Assembly: GCA_949358305.1 (NCBI GenBank) | Contig: OX442315.1 | Span: 12,426,427 to 12,490,426 of the forward strand | Origin: Strigamia acuminata | Lineage: Eukaryota; Arthropoda; Chilopoda; Geophilomorpha; Linotaeniidae | Direction: 5' to 3' | DNA: 64,000 nucleotides | The notes under the pieces: model-generated | What the model was told of the DNA's origin: nothing | The model's database searches: none | Seen by the model: the letters and a program-made list of their open reading frames with translations, nothing else | Position numbers and translations under genes: made by a program | In this document: positions 43,801 to 55,860 of the stretch, in pieces | Numbering within the stretch: the stretch's first letter is position 1 | Layout: every line of letters begins with the position of its first letter

Positions 43801-46800
43801 TCAGTTAAGTGACTTTCTTCTAGCAGATTGAACGCACCTATTGAATAGGTGCTTTCAATATCGATAAGGAGAAGTGACTTCTTTCACTTATTTGACTTCT
43901 CACAACCGGATATGACAACTTTTGTGTCATATCTCTGATAAGTGACACATCTCGATTGATATCTGGTGTGAACCTAGCTTTAAGCACACATTCTTTTCTT
44001 TTCTTTTGTTTTTATTTTTTACCTTTTTCTTAGTTTGAGAAGAACTGCTACAATTATAGCATTGCCAAGCACCAAGATTCCCATAATGACCGAAGGTACC
44101 AGGATATCTAAAATAACATCGGCTTCGGAAAGCGGCACTTTATGAATTGTTTGGTAATCATCATAATCGTCGTCGTCGAATGAAGACAAGTTCTTTAATA
44201 ACTTGAGTGTCTTTTTATCTAAACAAAAAAAATAATAAAAAAATACACATTTTTTTCAAGGAAACTTTAATATCGAGGAATGTAATTAGTCGACTCCTTC
44301 CTGTCGCCGTAAATTAATAAACTTACCCAAGCAGGAGGCGAGGCCGCTGCTCCATTCGCTTCCATCGATGCAGTACAAATTTCTTGTTCGTTCCAAATTG
44401 TCTTCAAAATAATGATTGGTGCAGCACATGTACTGAGCAAACGAAACATTCCGGAAAACGAGGTAACCATGTCTGGGTGCCTCCAGTGTCCGACAACCAA
44501 AAGCTAAATTAAAAATACGAAGAAATTTTATTTTATTGACATCCTCATTGACATGCATGGCCACAGAGGCGAAATGAAATTTTATAGACTCCATGGGAAG
44601 GATGCAAAAATGAACCACAAAATTTAATTTCGAGCAAAAAATTCATTTTTTTGTGCAAAAATAAACACAAAAATTTCAAAAAATTCATCAAAATCAACCC
44701 AAAAATTTTTTTTATGTCCAAAAAATTATTTTATGGGCAAAAACGTATACAAAAATTCATTTTCCGGCAAAAAATAATTTTCTATTTGCAAAAATAAACA
44801 CAAATATTCACTTTCAGACAGAAAAATTCAATTTTTTGTGCAAAAATGAACCTGAAAGTTTATTTTTAGGTTAAAAATTCATTTTAATGTGCACCAATAA
44901 ACACAAAAACTCATTTTATTGGTAAAAAATTATTTTATGTGCAAAAACGAGCACAAAAATTCATCTCAAGCAAATAAATGGATTTTTGCGTGTGAAAAAA
45001 TTTATTTATTGGCAAAAATTATTTAATGTGCAAAAATAAAGCATAAAATCCGATAAATGGGAGGCTGGGAACACAACACCCCAGAGTGGCCTTTCTTTGT
45101 GCGTTTTCTGTATCTGCCACCGGATAAAGCCGTTGATGTTTCACACACTTCAACTTTAAGTCTGAAACGTTTTACGTGCAAATATAAGTCACAGCAGAAA
45201 TAAAAGCACGTGGAATTCAGTCTAATTCCATTTTACAACGAAATCGATGTGAGCAAAAAAAGAAGAAAAAAAATCCAGATTGCAATAAAACATTTTCACA
45301 AAATATAAATTAAAAAAAAAAAAAAAAAAATCCAATAAAATGCACATAATGCATCTGAACTTGGAATAGTTTCAACCAATAAATCGCCGAAAATAACTAA
45401 AAAATCACCCTCAATTTATTGCATACCTTTAAACCACAAGAGAATTCCTCTTTTAGCCCCAATTGCATGCGTGTTCAACTGCGCCGTCACGTCACTGTCT
45501 TCCGATTCAAACTGTCTCAAGATGTTCCTTCTCTCACCGCAAGTATCCAACAATTTCGCTTTTCCATCCATTAAACGGAACCGGTCTGCGCAATGAGGCT
45601 CATCTGAATGCGAATCCACTAAAGACAAATCTAAAATGGAAACTCGCATTCTTTGACCCGTCTCGGCCCTAAAAAGAAAACAAAAAGAAAAATAAACTAC
45701 AAATTGCCTCGATTTTCACTAAACATCGCCACTTAAGCCACTTTTTCTGATGACACACACACAAATGCATTTCAAGCGCCTTGTTTCACCCGCCATTAAG
45801 CTTTAGAGTGAACTTAACATTGAAGCGCCATTAGCGAAAGAGAGGTTTCTCCTATTTACAAAACCGGCACAAAGTGTTGAAAAGCAATTGCAGTTGCTTA
45901 AAAAGCCGCTAAAATGTACAGGTGGAATTGTCTGGTCTTAAACTCAACGCAAGATTGCTGAGCATACTAAGTGTCATCTCCAATTTTGCAGCGCAATGAA
46001 AGTGAAAACTGCTAATGTGTTAAGTACCTTTGTGGCCCCTGCTATATTTTATTTTTATACGGAGTATCAAGTTTAACAACTGCCAAAGCGAAAAAATAAA
46101 GAGCTGCACACTTGGAATTTCATATTATTGCTGCAATCAAAAGTTTGCGCTTTTGGTAATAAAAGGTGGTGTGAGCACTGTGCAATCATTGGCATTTACA
46201 CGCCTGAGAAATGAAGAGAAGAGCGTGTAGAAATCAATTGATTTGGAATTTATCCATAATCTTTGCTTTATTTTATTTTTTTACGAAGTTTTTGCAATTT
46301 CAAGTGTACTTGGGCCTATTTCCGATTCGCTGAGCCTCGTAACTCACTCTGTGCTGCCACCAGGAAAAATAGTTCAGGGTGGTTTTAAATTTGTTTGATG
46401 ATTTTAATCATTGAAATGATGTAATGTTGTTTGTATTTACTAAGAAAATGTATCTTGAAGTCATAAAATAAAGATTTATGTTGGTTTATTTCAACATTCC
46501 TGTTTATTAAGTTTATTGCTCGCTTCTTCCAGGGAACAAAACAGTTTTCAATTTTTTTTATTGGTTGTTTTGTCTGGAAAACAGTCAAAATGGCAACCAT
46601 TATTGTTTTGATCTATTTTTGGTATCACTACACAAGAAAAAAGGCTCAGCCAATCGGAAATAGGCCCAAGTTACACATCAAAAAACAATCAAAATTATAT
46701 CAATTTAAATGGTCATAAGAATCTAAAAATAAATAAAAATAAAACTACTTCGTGGTAGTATACAGTCTGGAGTTAGGACTAATGAGGCTCGGCTAATGGG

Positions 46801-48132
46801 ACTCTTTTGACTCAAACAAGAGTATACCTGTAAGCATACGCTTCTTACCCACAATCCCTCAGTTACTACTGTGTCCCTTCAAAAAATATATTTCCATAAG
46901 GAAAGTCTATTTTTTTGCAGTGGAGATGTGTGAGCTTGTTAAGACTTGATAATAATGGTAAGCAAGTGAGGTTTTCTTAGATGAATTTTAATTTTAAAAG
47001 ATTTCTCAATGTGTTGGCAGTGCATTAAAATGTTTACCCATGAGAAAATGTATGCATATGCATAGATTGGGAAGGATTTCTTCCAACAAGTCATTTAGGT
47101 AAGATAAACAGTTTTTTTTCCTTCCTTTTTAAAAGAAAAAAAATCAATGGAAGAAAAGGCAGAGAAATTGCTCCCAAAGAGACGCTTGAAATGACCCTTA
47201 GTGTATGAAAATAAATAACCAAAATCCATAAAAATGATAAACTAAACTTCTGAAAACATTAAACATGAGTAAAAATTCTGGAAAAATTCATAATTTAATA
47301 AAAAGCATTGAGAAAAAAAATAAAGATTCATGAAAACTGAAATGTATTACATAAAATGTGTTGCAGCAAAGCTATGGGGCAGCATTTGTAGAATATCAGA
47401 TACTGCAGTTTAAAATACATGAATTTTAAAATTTGCTGCATTTGCAGATCTAAATTCTAAATGCACATCACATGAAAGGCACCTTAAAGAAATCTATAAA
47501 GTAACTCATCACCCAAAAAAAATGAGATGTAAAAAAGTGAATAGATTTATCAGAGAACACATCAATGGAAATCATATGAAATATTCCCTTGGCAAGTGTA
47601 GATATAAATGTCTAACAAAAAGACCTTTTCTTCTTTTTCCTCTTCTCTCTTAACCCTCCGTCATTCCATTTACATTAAAGCTGAAAATCTTACTTTTTTT
47701 TAAAAAATAGAATTCTCAAGATATTTTTTTTTTCCATTCTTTTATTGAATTTCTTCTTTATCAAACAGCACTCAGTTTCAATGAAAAGTGGAAAAGAGGC
47801 TTTAGCATTTGATAAAACCACCAGGAAAAGAAAAACAATAAAACTAAAAAATAAAACTCTTTTTTATTTATTAAAAAATTAATTATATAAAATGTAAAAA
47901 TTTTTGGAATTGTAAAAATTCCTCAATTTTGTGTTTCAATGGTGATAAATTGAGATTGAATTTTTTTTTTTATAAAAAAAAGATATAAATAAAAAAAAAT
48001 ATGTAAAAAAATGTTACCTAAGAGGCCATTCACATTCCAAAGGTCCAGGGTAGTAATTTGGGTATCCAGGGCTCTTCACATATCCCTCTGTTCTATTAAC
48101 TGGCCAATTGCATATTTTATGCACTTTTGAAT
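40828..48132 (-). CDS. CUB and sushi (CCP) domain single-pass membrane protein
   Basis: Five firm exons: 48018-48132, 45427-45668, 44327-44503, 44023-44218, 40828-41062; a candidate first exon at 62793-62901 would give 357 aa in frame. Exons 48018 and 45427 form one CUB domain (GYVKSPGYPNYYPGPLECEW, later CADRF and TCGERRNIL). Exon 44327 is a complete CCP/sushi module (four framework Cys, ending CIDGSEWSSGLASCLG). Exon 44023 has an acidic stalk (FDDDDYDDYQ) and a membrane helix (VIMGILVLGNAIIVAVLL) followed by KLRKR, giving an extracellular N-terminus. The tail has a PPPKPQPPPPPPKP run and ends TEV, a class I PDZ-ligand pattern. Probable cell-surface adhesion or signalling receptor; no orthologue is named with confidence. 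Confidence 0.85.
41236..41626. mobile_element. MITE with GGAAACACAAGGGAGCG termini
   Basis: Left GGAAACACAAGGGAGCGGGT and right (minus strand) GGAAACACAAGGGAGCGAGT; inverted termini of about 40 bp including a nearby AAGCTTGCT. About 391 bp, non-coding, in the last intron of the CUB-CCP gene. Confidence 0.85.
42402..42487. repeat. Inverted copy of the 13979-14065 repeat
   Basis: Contains GCATTGCGTCAGTTTTCTTG and GTGTGAACACAAATGTGAAC, the reverse complement of the 13979 segment. It ends in a CACA-type terminus suggestive of a hAT-like MITE end; the other terminus was not identified. Confidence 0.7.
43450..43839. mobile_element. MITE, AGGTGCGTTCAATCTG family, with ATT target duplication
   Basis: Left AGGTGCGTTCAATCTG, right CAGATTGAACGCACCT. 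ATT stands directly outside each end (43447-43449 and 43840-43842). Subterminal AAGTGACTTT motifs repeat many times in both orientations. 390 bp, non-coding; in an intron of the CUB-CCP gene. Confidence 0.9.
44630..45060. repeat. Degenerate intronic minisatellite
   Basis: Loose repeats of AAAAATTCATTTTTTTGTGC and AAAAATAAACACAAAAATTC in the 44504-45426 intron of the CUB-CCP gene. Confidence 0.75.
46304..46676. mobile_element. MITE related to the CCTATTGGCCGAGCC family
   Basis: Left GTGTACTTGGGCCTATTTCC and right (minus strand) GTGTAACTTGGGCCTATTTC; termini continue CGATT-GCTGAGCC for about 30 bp. Internal CCACCAGGAAAAATAG and TTGGTTGTTTTGTCTGGAAA blocks are shared with the elements at 51164 and 61936. 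A partial second copy lies at 46735-46830. Confidence 0.85.
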
Positions 48133-50324
48133 CTGTTAAATAAAAAAAATTGGAAATTTATTCACTTCACTGTTAAAAATAAACACCACACCAAAAAAAA
48201 ATTTTTAATAATAAAAACTACCAATAGATGGCGCCATTGATCAAACTAGAAATCCACAACACCAACAACAAATTCCAAACACTAAAACTCAAACTTGATT
48301 TTTATTACATTTTCTCGTCTGTAATAAAATGTTTAAACAAACAGACAAGTCATACAAGACTTAACGCAGTATTTACATATTTTACACTTCCCAAGGATTA
48401 CAGAATGTCAACTTAGTGAAAACACAGCAAAAAAAAGTTGAATTTAGCCAAACTTTTCCTCTTTCTTTACCAGTCGTTGGCAAACTCCGTTTTTGCTACC
48501 GTTGACATATTGGATAACGTCCAAAAGGGTCACTCAAACAGTGTCCATCAGCTGGGAGTTGGCCAATGGGGAGCAATGCTTACTTTCAATCAAAATTCAT
48601 GAGCCTAAGTAAATAATATACGAATTTATAATCTAATAAATACCGTATAAACAAAATTTAATGCACTATGGTATAAAGACAAGTTTACGATTATTAAATT
48701 TTGTCGATTGATATTTGATAAGGCCAATGGCGCTTGTGCATTTACCGCATACAAAATATACACATCCAGAAACATAATTCACTTTATGTATAACATTATT
48801 TTCTAATATCACAAATGCCAACGACAAACAAATCCAAAAATAATTGGAATAGCTTGGAACAGTGTTACAGAAACAGCCGTGTAATGTAATTATCACCGGG
48901 CTAAGGCTAAGCACCCAACCGCGGTCCTAATCAAGTTTAAGTGACAAAAACACAACCAAACGCTGTGGGATACTAGATCCGGGTTACTGTAGGTCTCCAA
49001 CTCTCCAAGAAGGTATTTCCTGCCCATTCTAAATGAATTCTGATACAAAGAACCCATAGGATGAAACTTGTTTTCTTCGGTTTTTCACATGGTTTTGTAA
49101 CTATATAGAAACTTTCAGACACCTAGCACTTGCGGTTTGTGCTATATTAGGCTTACTTCATATAACGATGAATGTTTGAGTACTACCCATGACCAAAAGT
49201 ATTAGACCACACCAGCAAATCAACACAAAATTTTATTTTTCACCCAATAACTTTGGAGTGGTAAATGATAGATACAAAAATAAAAATGCACCAGAAAGAC
49301 CTGTTTTCCCTCTACAAAACAAACCAAATAAACTTATAAAAATGGCAAATTAAACCCCAAAAAAGTTAATTTGAAAAAATCTCTCTCTGGTTAAAATTAT
49401 TAGACCACCTTGTTCTCTGGACAAAAATATTAGACCAGACCACTTTTGTCACAGAATGAGACGTAACAATGCAATTTTTATACAAATTTCATTGCTTATC
49501 TGAATGATGTCAACAATATTCCTTATAAGAGGACATCCGGAAGTGGCGCCACCACGACGCACAGACACCGTCTAATTAATAGACACTTCGTAGAGCGAAA
49601 ACTTGCCATTTATACATCAAGCTAACGAGCAAAATGGTAAATTATCTTTTATTAATCTTATTCAGTCGTTTAATACCTCTGATGTGGAAAATTTATGCTA
49701 ATTAGTTACCGCTTTATGCTTTAGAACACCATAATTCAAGATGGCTGGCAGTTAAAAATAATAATGTAAAACTGTCTCGTTCGTAATAGCTAAACAGCAG
49801 GATGGAAGTTTGGTGTGTAATAAAAAGTAATGGTAAAATCCATCTCTCAAGTCTCTAGTCTCCATCATGGTCAACCCCTGAGTACACTAAACTTGGTGAA
49901 ATCTGAGCAGCTAAACAACAGCTTTTTAAACTTTCATTTTGTCCTTATTCCCTTAAAGAGAAAAACTCCTTGTGTTATTTTATACTTGGCGTGGTCACTA
50001 GCATGGTTGAGTGACTTCGTCCGTCTCTGATTTAAGGAAGTGATATGGAGCAAGTACATCTGTCGCCCACCTTTAACAGATGGCCGCATTCAAAAAATCG
50101 TGTTTTAAGTGTTTTCGATGTTTGTGTTTTGCTCTTGTCATGTCACTTGCTCAAATGTTTGTGTTTAGAGCCTTACAATTAAAACCAATACAAAATTTAA
50201 CACGATAATGATTATCTTATTTATTTTTAATATGACGATAAAACAAAAATAGAAAATCTTACAACTTCAAAAGCAGCCATTTTGTTGCCGCTTCGTCTGC
50301 ATATATGCTTACAACCATATACGA

Positions 50325-50515
50325 AGGATAACATTGACCCGTATCCTTGTGTTATTTCCTATTGATTCGTTGTTCTGTGCGCTGATTAGATGACAGCAAT
50401 CACGTGTCATGCATTGCTTGCCAACTAAGCATGTTTGTTACCTGTTGTCGTCCCAGAATACAGTGCGGCTATATAACATGTGGCGCCATCGGTGGCAAAA
50501 CGCACTGAACGTGTG
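50325..50515. repeat. Second copy of the 14070-14255 dispersed repeat
   Basis: Same orientation and high identity, sharing TTATTTCCTATTGATTCGTT, CAATCACGTGTCATGCATTG and GGCAAAACGCACTGAAC. Confidence 0.9.
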
Positions 50516-51163
50516 TAACTTTCTTGTTGTCAATGAATTGTTTTATTCTGTATTCAAGTTTTGATACGAGTTGAGAAACCCTTTAAAAATGATAATTACA
50601 AGTGGTTGGGCGAGTGTTTTCTCTTGACTTTTACCCGGTTGTGTTCTTCGATTAACTTTTCTTGGCTCTTTCACCTCTTGGTCTTTCAAAATTATAAATT
50701 GGTAATGAACTTTTTGCTTTTTGTAGCCACACTAGTCAACCTTATCTTTAGCTGAGCAAACATTTTATATGAAACAACTTCTGGAACATCGAGTTATGAT
50801 ACTTTACCCGCAATTTCTCATCATTTTCAACCACCCATGAAAAACTGCTTCAGTTGCAACATGATTAAAAACAACAACAATTTATTGAAACCCCCATTTA
50901 CCCCAAGCAGTGAAATATAACTCAAGCAACAATAAAACCGTCATGCATTACTTGTGTCGTAAACTTTTTCTTTCCACATAGACCTTTGGCTGATCTCACA
51001 CAAGTTCACCTTCACTGCGTGTACAAAACCAACACATCTTCAGTCGATTTACCATTAAATCTAATACCTATCTCTTTCTCCAGCTTTTATCATTCCTTAA
51101 AGAGAGGGTACGCTTACTGCACACTGGTAGCTACAGTAGTGTACCGTTCCTAAATTTAGCGAA

Positions 51164-51900
51164 ACACGTATACTCTAACTCGCTACAAGGTTGGCCTATC
51201 TCCCATTGGCCGAGTCTTATTACTCCTAACCATAGACTAGGTGCGTTCAATCTGTAATAGAAGAAGTGACTTTCACTTTCCTTCCTTTCCTTAAAGTCAC
51301 TTTTCATTGAATGCATTTACTTACCACCAGACTTCGAGTTCGTTTTCTTGGTGCTGACGAGCTCTTAGCCAGTCAGATCGAGAACAAAATGGCTGCTACT
51401 ACAGCTGTGTTAAATGCGCAATGCGCATGCACACGCACATGTAAGTGACTTCTAAAAGGTGTAAAAGGAACTTTCCAGTTACTTTCCTGAAAGTCACTTA
51501 CGTGACTTTACTTGGTCAAAATGTAACGTAATTATCGTCACTTCCGCCCTCTGAAAGGCAGTTAAGTGACTTTCTACAAGCAGATTGAACGCACCTACTG
51601 TGTACTACCCCCAGGAAAAGTAGTTTTGTTTGTTTGTTTGTTTTTTCATTTTTATTATAATGATTAAAATGATATAATTTTAATCGTATTTTATAATAAA
51701 AGTTTTTTTTTCCATTTATAAAATACAGTTTTATGTTGTTTTTATTTCAACATACATGTTTGTTCAGTTTATTGGTTGCTTTGTCAGGAAAGCACACAAA
51801 AGTTTCAACAGTAACTATGTGCCTTTTTATACATAATTGTACCTATTTTTTGTCTTTAAAACTGATCATCCAATAAGATGAGCGGGCTGACTAGTCATCA
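51164..51900. mobile_element. CCTATTGGCCGAGCC-family MITE interrupted by another MITE
   Basis: The left part (CCCATTGGCCGAGTC, ACTCCTAACCATAGACT) continues after the insert at 51597 (ACTGTGTACTACCCCCAGG, later GGTTGCTTTGTCAGGAAAGC). The join matches uninterrupted relatives near 61255 and 62260. Outer edges are approximate. Confidence 0.75.
51239..51596. mobile_element. MITE, AGGTGCGTTCAATCTG family, nested, with ACT target duplication
   Basis: Left AGGTGCGTTCAATCTG, right CAGATTGAACGCACCT, flanked on both sides by ACT (51236-51238, 51597-51599). 358 bp and closely similar to the copy at 43450 throughout. Confidence 0.92.
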
Positions 51901-54900
51901 CTTAACGGCTTAGTCGCTAATTCCAATAACTGCAATTGGATTTGATACTGATTGCATGTTTTGTATTGCAGATCAAATTGGAATACTTTGCGGCAAATTT
52001 CCTGATAGTTTGGAAAAGAATTTTGAATTTTTGATGATCAAAATAAAAATGTCATGTCGAGCATCCGCAATCACGCATGCACGGGCGATGTAATAGCATT
52101 GCCCGTGATGGCCCCAGCAAATGTGGGCATCCGTAATGGAAGCAACTTCCATACCACTGATATACGTGATGCAGCAGTATAACTGCATCACCGTATCACC
52201 CAAAAATGGTTGAAACACTTTTATCCATTCAATTACCACTAAGGAGACCAAACCTTGAGTTCCTTTCCATCACTGAGGTTGCAGCATGCTACTCTAGTCT
52301 GGCCACACAAAGGCTTAAGCAGGACTTACTATTCTCCCCAGCCATTGACCTGATCTTTCCTGTCCACTTTTTGGTCCATCAAAACCAGCAGAAATAATTT
52401 CATATTTTTATAATTCATGTATTAAAATTTATTTATTTAAATTTAATCATAATAGACATTTTTTTCTAACTTTCTTTACTACAAATTAATTTTTAAATAT
52501 TAAAAAAGAAAATTCTCTTATATTTTTCCTCAGATTACTTCACATTTCAGGTTGATGCTTCAAGTAATCCTAAGATGATACATTTTTTTTATTATTATTT
52601 TGTTATCTTCAACATAAACAACAATTTGACCACAAGTTACAAAGTACACTAAAAACCCTATACATAAAAATAGCAAAAAAAAGGCACTAAAAAATAAGCA
52701 CTAAATGGTAAATGTGCAATGAAATTAGGAAAATAAAAAGAGATCCAAGTGCAATGTGCACAACAATTTATTGTGATAGCTCACTATAAAACATTTTATG
52801 TTGACTACAGTGGCACACTGCATGTAATACCAAGTATTCTTCCAAACCATTGATTAAAGCTTTGTTTGTAAATAATAATTCTCCAATGTGTGAAAATTTA
52901 ATCAATACCACAATGCTTGGAGAAAAGCTCATTAGCTATTGTTCAATGAGGATAATTATGTGCCTAAAAGCATTCTTGTTAAAACAGTGGAAAACTCAAG
53001 AAACCAAGGACTGCAGCTATGAATAATAAATTGAGGGAGGAAAAAGGCAACTTTTTACCTGCAACATTTTTCTCACTTCACAACATTTAATTGCAAATGC
53101 CACTTTCTTTGTGCTCTTCTCTTCCTTTGTAAACCCATGTGCATTAATTCCAAAAGACTACAATTGCCTGTTTCAGCTTCTTTTCTACTTTCAACTCATT
53201 AAGACACCTTGAAATGTCACTTTAATTGAAAAACCTTTATTCACATTTCTTTTTTTTTAAATATTAAATCCCCACTAAACTTTATTAACACTTTTTTTTA
53301 GAAAAAAAAAATTGTTTGTCCAGAAAAAGTAATAAAAAATTGAAGAAGAGACTTTCTAAATATAAAAATAATAATCCACAAATAAAAACAAACAGTGTGT
53401 GTATAAAAAGAGCAGAGCAAGTGTTTTATTCAATGCTTTTTCTCCATGAAATGGGGCCGCCATTTCAAATCTTTTTCTACAACTATCCAGGAGAGGGTCA
53501 AGCAATAATCAATTGACAAAGTGCCAATAAGAAAAAGTGCAGAAGACTTGCCAATTTTTTCCTTCGCAAACATCATTCATCTTGATTGTTTTTCTCTCTT
53601 CAAATTACACAACTCCAACTGTATGTATACCAAATTTTTTTTTATATGACCTTTATTCTTCAAAGAAATCTTTTTATTTTTTATTTTTATTATTTCTTTG
53701 GAGGTTTTTTTTTTCCTGCTGACTGAACCCAATGATAAATTGGCATTAAGAGGAAGCACACAAAATAAAATGGCACAAAAGCCAGAACCTTTTTCAAGTG
53801 GGGCTCTTCACATGACAACAACAGAAACCATTTCCTATGTTGGAATTAGAAAACTAAACCATTGCAGCAAAATGGTTGGGTTAAACTCATACTTTATTCA
53901 TCACATCATATGCTGCAGGATTTATGTCTTCAATTTGGAAAAAAAGTCCATAGAAACTGCTCTATGGTGTATCATTGCATAATAAAACAACAGCAAAACT
54001 AAAAATAAAAGAAATTTATAATATTTCAAATCATTTCTGACCATAAAATCTCTATTTTTTTTTATTTATTTATTTCAAACTTGTTATTTTTATCTCTGTA
54101 TTTCCATGTTTTCCATTTTCTTTTGAAATTCAAGAATAAAAAACACAAACAGCTGTTACTGACAAACCTCCACTCTTGATAACAACAACAACTACCAATC
54201 CAAGAAAAAAAATTTATTGGAAACCATTTACAAACATCTGTTCACACTTCAATTTACCTTTTTTTTAAGCCAGTGACTCCAACTCACTTTGTGCACAAAG
54301 ACAAACACAATTAGTTCATGATGAAACTCGTTCAACTAAAAGCTAAAGTCATAATCCTTTCCAAGCTAATCACATTTTCTCTTCATTAAACATGCAATGA
54401 TTTTACAAAATCTTAGCTGACAAGTGTCTGTAAAAACTCTATTAAACTGTAGTGATAAAAAATAACAACTTAGAAAGCATTAAAAGCACAACTTAATTTT
54501 TAATGTGAGGAAAATGGCCAGAAAGCTGGTTTTATGCATGTTCCAATTGAGGTGGACTAATAAAATTGTGTGAAAATTGAGGTCTTGTGGAAGTAAAAAG
54601 AAAATGAGAAAAAAAGAAAAAGAGAAAAAAAAAATAGTCTTAGAAAATATATTTGGGAGAACAGTAGGAAATGGAACAAATGTGAGAAAGGAAAAAAGGG
54701 AAATGAGCAAAAGCAGAGAAGCAGTGAAGTAGAAAGGATGATAGGTGGAGAGAAATATATTACAATCAAAGAAATGGAATTGTCAATTGCAAAATAGATA
54801 TTGATTTTTTTTTAAATTTAATATAAAAAATAAATAAAAAGAATAATAGAAAAATGAAATTCAGAAATTTCTACAAAAGCAAAGTAGAAAGGAAAAAAAG

Positions 54901-55751
54901 GAGACAAAAACAATAAATGTTTTATTTGTTTGCAGGAAATGGAATGAAGTAAAACAGAACCAAAAAAAACAACAAAATGGCAATAAAAAATATAAAATAA
55001 AAAAAAATTGTAATGATAGATGTCAGTTATCTAATCCCTCTCATAATTGCCAGATATCAAATTGTTTCTTTAGTGTACTGTAGCCGGTCCACAGTCAATG
55101 TCAATACTAACGACATTGCTTTACCAGGCTCCCATAACGGCAATCTCTGGACAATAAGACCATGCTTAACATTCAAGTTGCCAAACAGAACAATCAGAGC
55201 ACCACATTCCCTGTTTAAAGATTAGTCCCAGTAAAGCTGTGTGGTCAGTACTGTGACCAGTTGCCGATCACACATGGCCTACTTCAACCTCTTGCCGCCA
55301 GAAGAAGTTGATGGTGTTGTATTTCGAGAGTCCGAATCGCAGCGAGAACACACGTTTTATGGAACACAAAAATAACACGTCTTTACTGTTCGGCATATAT
55401 GCAAGCAAGTGAGAAGCGAATACATAATAGTCATGTTAACGACTTTATAACAATGTAACTGTGTAGTAACAGGTTCTTAGCAAATAACAATGTGCCATTT
55501 CATCAGACAATAAATGAAATAAGAATACATCTTTGCATCATGCACTATTGAAACAATAACAGTTAATTGCATCAGATAAACAAACTTGTTTCAAAACGTA
55601 AAACTAATGATAACTTATAACAATTAAACCTAACAGATGGTATGGCATAATGACCCCAATGTCATCATAATCTAGTCATCGCCCAATAACCAATATGGAA
55701 AGATACCATCAGTTGAATGGTGCAAGAGTGGACTATAATGATGGGAACACA

Positions 55752-55860
55752 CTATGCGCGATGCGATTCGCGACGCCTCGCAAAGCGATTTTGACATCAT
55801 CAAAAATGACGTCAGGTCACACCTGATTGGCTGCGATCAAAATCGCATCGCATCGCATAG
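55752..55860. mobile_element. Short palindromic element with CTATGCG termini
   Basis: CTATGCGCGATGCGATT at the left pairs with a right end reading CTATGCGATGCGATGCGATT on the minus strand. About 110 bp, non-coding, MITE-like. Confidence 0.55.
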
